A DNA stretch of 64,000 nt. Origin: Serinus canaria (Eukaryota; Chordata; Aves; Passeriformes; Fringillidae). Under the pieces are notes generated by a model, which ran no database searches, had not been told where the DNA came from, and saw only the letters and a program-made list of their open reading frames with translations. The translations under genes were made by a program, and so were the position numbers. Each line of letters opens with the position of its first letter. Position 1 is the first letter of the stretch. Positions 59,814-64,000 of this stretch are shown one piece after another. Location of the stretch: NCBI RefSeq assembly GCF_022539315.1, contig NC_066342.1, positions 16,881,346-16,945,345 on the forward strand, written 5' to 3'.

Positions 59814-60689
59814 GTAAAAGCCTCATATAATGAAAAAACAATTCACTCAATAAGGCAGATGGGTTTTGGAGGTGCTGATCTGTTCTTTGGTTTGAATAGG
59901 CAGATAGAAAACAGAAAGAAAATTTTTAAGCCTATAAATGGAGAGTAGGCAAGAATGCTTATTTTAAGTACTTCTATGGAACATTTTGAAATTGAAATCT
60001 TGAAGGAGTCTTACATCTAGATACCTGTGAAATTACTAGCTCTCCCATAAACAAAGAAGAAACTACAGGAGATGCTACATGTGCAGTGCTGGGCTTATGC
60101 TAGGATTCAGTTAATTTCTGGAACCACAGACATTTATTTCAAAGCTTTCAAAATGAAGGCAGCATGAGTACAAAAAGAGCGACGAGTCACTTTTTTGCCT
60201 CTTGGTTTTCCTGTGCCAAATAAGATAGCCTAATTAATTGATCCTGACACTATTACTGTCTGCCTTCAAGACAAACTAGAGCTAAAGCCAAAACTAGTCT
60301 AACAGGAGAAGAAGATTTTGCAAATTACATCCCATCATGCCAATAAACAAGTACCAGGATGAAGGGCTCAGATGGACTGCAGGCCTCATCATTGTCCAGT
60401 GCAAAATACACTCCTTGCACAAGGTTGGGGAGCAGCTCAGCTCTCCTTGTCTGGATCATTATTTGTGCCCACAGATGCAGACCTAGGTCAGTGACATTTT
60501 TTCATTTGAGACCTGGCTTTCTGAACCAGGGAGGAAAACTCCTGCCCATTTGGGGCTGATACATTTAGGTGTGTAAGACTTTTAGGACAAGTACCTTACA
60601 GTTGCAAAAACTCTACTAGGACATTGTGACAATCCACCTTTAAGGGAAAGGAAGCAACTACATAAACAAGGAGCAGAAAAAATAAAAAT
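59814..60689. other. Unique sequence, nothing recognised
   Basis: Short chance ORFs only. Confidence 0.45.
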
Positions 60690-61100
60690 CAAAGAATAGA
60701 TGATTTTAACTTCCCAGACATCAACTGGGAACATCATACAGCAGACACAAACAGGTCCAGGAAATTACTGAAGCACATTGAAGATAACTTCTTGGTGCAG
60801 ATACTAAGGGAACTGACTTAGATGCCCTCCTAGATCTGTTTGTAAACAGAGAGGAACTTGGGCAAAGTGGTGATTGATGGCTGTCTTGGTCACAATGACC
60901 ACAAAGTAGTTGAGTTTCAAATTGTTGACAATGACAGAAGAAAAACTGCTAGTGAAACTTTGACCGTGGATGTGGGAAGAGTAGATTTCAGGCTGCTAAA
61001 GGAGCCAGTTAGTAAGGTCTCCTGGGAACCTGCTTTTGAAGGTACTGGGGTTCATCAGTGCTGGCCACTTTTTAAGAGCCATCTTTAAAGCGTTCAGGAT
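60690..61100 (+). mobile_element. CR1 endonuclease fragment
   Basis: It reads FNFPDINWEHH-like sequence, then LGHNDHKVVEFQI, which are CR1 endonuclease C-terminal motifs (DH..V.F). Broken by shifts and truncated at both ends. Confidence 0.8.
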
Positions 61101-61433
61101 CAGACAATTTCAAAGTGTAGTGTGAGAAACAGGAAAGGCCTTGATGCTATAGAAAGCACTGCTCACCAATAACTGAAACATCCTTGTGTTATCAACACTG
61201 TTTCCAGCACAAATCCAAAACATATCCCCATACCAACTACTATGAAGAAAATCAACTCTAGTCCAGCCCAAATCAGCACAGTACTTTACCTTTAAGCTAA
61301 TTATACATCAGTGTGAATCCGTGCACATTTTTTGTCCTTTTAACTGTTAAGAGATATAACTTATTTGAAAACATGTATTGCGGCCAAGGTATGTATTGCA
61401 ATATATATTTACCTTGGTTTCTTATTAGCCTGA

Positions 61434-62450
61434 TATGATGGTTTAACGCTGGCTGGATGCCAGGCAACCACAAAAGCCTCTCACTCACCCCTCTGCAGCT
61501 GGACACAAGATAGAAAATTTTAACAAACGGTTCATGGGTTGAGATAAGGATTGGGAGAGAGATCACTCATTAAATACCATCAAGGGTAAAACAGTCTCCA
61601 CTTGGAGATTTAAGGTGAATTTATTGCTAACAAAATCAGAGCAGGATAATGAGAAGTAAAATAAGCCTTTAAAAACACCTTCCCTTCATCTCTCCCTCCT
61701 TCCCAGCCCTACCGCCTACCCCAGTGGCACATGGAGGCAGGGAATGGGGGTTTTCTTCCACTGCTCAGGGAGAGTTGTCCCTTCACTGCGAGACCATGGG
61801 GTCCTCCCCCTGGAGACAGTTCTCCTTGAACTTCTCCAGCCTGAGTCCATCTCATGAGCTCCCTGTGACCTGCTGCAACGTGAGTCCTTCCCATGGGCAA
61901 AAGTCCTCCTCAGACTGCTGCAGCGTGGGTCAGTCTTCCACAGGACGCAGTCCTTCAAGGAAAGGCTGCTCCAGCCTGGGAGCAGGGCCCCTCGCACCAT
62001 GGGTCTCCCACAGGATCACAGCCTCCTTCAGGCATCCACTTATTCCAGTGTGGGCTCCTCCTCCACGGGCTGCAGGTGGATCTCTGCATCCCCTGTGGTC
62101 CTCCATGGGCTGCAGGGGGACAGCCTGCTTCACCATGGTGAGGAACCTCAGCTCCAGCACCTGGAGCACCTCTCCCCTCCTTCTTCACTGACCTTAGTGT
62201 CTGCATGTTGTTCTCCTCTCACATATTCTGGCTGGAAAATTACAACTGCATCACAACCTTTGTTTTTATTTTCTTCTTAAATATGTTGTCACAGAGGTGT
62301 TACCATCGTTTCTAATTGGCCCAGCCTTGGCCAGCAGCATGTCCATCTTCAGAGCCATCAGGGACATGCTGGAAGCTTCTAGCAGCTTCTCACAGAAGCC
62401 ACCTCTGTGGCCTCCTGCTGCCAAAAACCAGATCATGTAAAACCAATACA
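61434..62450 (-). mobile_element. Solo LTR, 1017 bp, TSD cctga
   Basis: It runs TATGATGGTTTAAC (first TG mutated) to AAAACCAATACA. CCTGA lies at 61429-61433 and 62451-62455. Truncated relatives lie at 28764-29420 and 32532-33075. ERVL-type by TSD and by the songbird GGCTGG.TGCCAGGCAACCAC start. Confidence 0.9.
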
Positions 62451-62455
62451 CCTGA

Positions 62456-63199
62456 GTAAAATTTGCATGTGTCATTTGTTGGAAACCTTTGAATAAACAG
62501 TCATTTTTCTGAATCTCTAAACTGGCCTCTGCAGTCTCAGTAAAGTAAATGTTCTTACTTCAGTATAGTTTAACTATCTGAAATCCATATTAGTATTCAC
62601 CTTTAAAAGCACCCACATTTTGTCTATTTGCTGTTACTTTTTGTGCCCAAGGTGTGAAGGTGAAATGGCCTCCTTGCAAGGGCGTTTTTTTGTTTGGTTT
62701 GGTTTTATGTCTCTTGCAATTGCTGAGTTTAGTTACAATCTGTTGTCTCTGAGACATTAGAAATATGAGCTGGTCTGAAATGATAATGGTCTGTTTTCTT
62801 CCTCCTACCTGTATTTTCTACGTTTCCTCAAGCTTTATAATTACAAAGCACAAGCTGAAGGACCACCCTAACTGTGTAGTTATTTTTCATTCAGTGCTCA
62901 CAACATTAAAGTTCATACTTGTTGTAAGATAATGTTTTGTTTTCACATTTTAAAAATATTTCTCACACTCAAAAAAATCATGAAAGGGTAGACGGATACA
63001 ATAACATCCATGGATTTACTTCCAGAAATTATCAATAGATCTTCCACTTAAAAATTTAAAACAAATTCCTAGTAAGTACTGCTGAAGTCAGATAGTCACT
63101 GTATGTGCCTTCAATTTCTACTTGTGTCCTTGCCCTGTTTTCATATTTTTTGGATAAAGGTAATCCTTTCATGTCTCTTGTGTATCTTTTGTTAGAATC
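62456..63199. other. Unique sequence, nothing recognised
   Basis: AT-rich with T runs. No gene seen. Confidence 0.45.
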
Positions 63200-64000
63200 T
63201 TTTTGTTGTTACAGGGGAGGTAATTTAATTACAGATTTGTTTTATGTCTATGGCGTAGTGCAGCTAGCTGAAAATTTGATTCTAAAAGATATCCTTAATC
63301 CCCAATTATCTGATTTACTGTCCCGTTTAATTTATCTTTTATCCCACAGGGAACATCCCTATTAAATTATGCATACAAGGTCCCATACCACCCTTGCTGG
63401 TTTCAGTGCAGAGTGAAACAGGAAAGCAGATGCTCTAGCTGTGGTAGCCCAAAACACCCTTCCCCATATTTTTAAACAGGCTAAGATTAGCCACCAATTT
63501 TTTCATCAAAATGTACCTGCCTTGGTCAGGATGTTTAAAATCACCAAGGACCAAGCAAGATCCATCATAGCGATGTGTCCTAATTGTCCATCTTATGCCC
63601 TTCCATCTGTTGGAGTGGGAGTCAATCTGAAAGGATTGCAGAGTCTCCAGCTCTGACAGACAGATGTGACTCACTATGCCCCTTTCAGGCCATTGAAATA
63701 CATACATGTGTCAATAGACACTTTTTCTGGTGCAGTCTTTGCTTCTGCACACACTGGGGAAAAGACAAAAGATGTCATCAAACATTATTTACTAGCGTTT
63801 TCCACCTTGGGCATTCCACAGGAGATAAAAACGGATAACGGCACTACTTGCAGCTCACTCCAGTTCCATCTGTTCTTAAATCAGTGGGGTATACAGCATA
63901 ATGCAGGCATATCACACAACCCTACAGGACAGTCCATCATGGAAAGGGCCCACCATTCCATCAAAAGGGTCATTGATGAACAGAGAGGGGGAGTCCAGAC
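63200..64000 (+). pseudogene. pol: ERVL-like pol fragment (RNase H to integrase), runs off the window
   Basis: Pieces in shifting frames give LITDLFYVYGVVQLAE (RNase H), a SHREHPY segment, then an integrase zinc part (SHQFFHQN, MCPNC) and a core with a TDVTH-like first aspartate, IKTDNG and GQSIMERAHHSIKR. The pattern of RNase H, HHCC and D, D, E with TGEKTKDVIKH is that of ERVL/class III-like or related avian pol. At least three frame breaks; no LTR in the window belongs to it with certainty. Confidence 0.8.

Overview
The window looks like nuclear DNA of a bird, most likely a songbird. It carries CR1 LINEs with the avian 3' end, many avian-type LTR families with 4-, 5- or 6-bp target-site duplications (TSDs), and the last four coding exons of a vertebrate housekeeping gene, BTF3. 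By my rough sum of intervals, LTR elements make up about two thirds of the window and CR1 about a tenth. Such density around an intact dosage-sensitive gene fits the female-specific W chromosome, on which I recall a BTF3 copy in chicken. That placement is inference. Layout: 1-6.1 kb is one long CR1 on the + strand, cut by three LTR insertions. 6.2-7.6 kb holds an LTR inside an LTR, then a further solo LTR. 7.6-10 kb is mostly unique AT-rich sequence. 10.06-21.9 kb is a single long LTR expanded by four direct insertions: two solo LTRs, one complete provirus (12627-19966) and one LTR that itself contains another solo LTR. 22.1-31.9 kb carries the 3' part of BTF3 on the + strand, with several LTRs and CR1s in its introns. 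32.5-36.3 kb holds LTR fragments. 36.3-53.5 kb is a full-length but broken gamma-like provirus on the + strand. Its env is split by a complete 7.35-kb antisense provirus (43715-51067) that combines betaretrovirus-like gag and pol with a gamma/type-D-like env. 54-64 kb has more nested LTRs, an unassigned exon-like segment, a CR1 fragment, and part of an ERVL-like pol that runs off the window. How the parts relate: BTF3 is the only cellular gene I can name. It encodes the beta subunit of the nascent polypeptide-associated complex, and its visible reading frame is intact across all splice joins. All the retroviral genes are broken by stops, frameshifts, deletions or insertions. LTR comparison gives a relative history. 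The two LTRs of the inner provirus differ at 4 of 283 positions and those of its host provirus at about 4 percent, which agrees with the nesting order. Most notable: a 128-codon cysteine-rich ORF of unknown function between pol and env of the outer provirus, starting in a 4-base overlap with the pol stop; an initiator-tRNA-Met primer site in a young but coding-defective provirus; a minisatellite in that provirus' leader; and the beta/gamma chimera inserted antisense in another virus' env.
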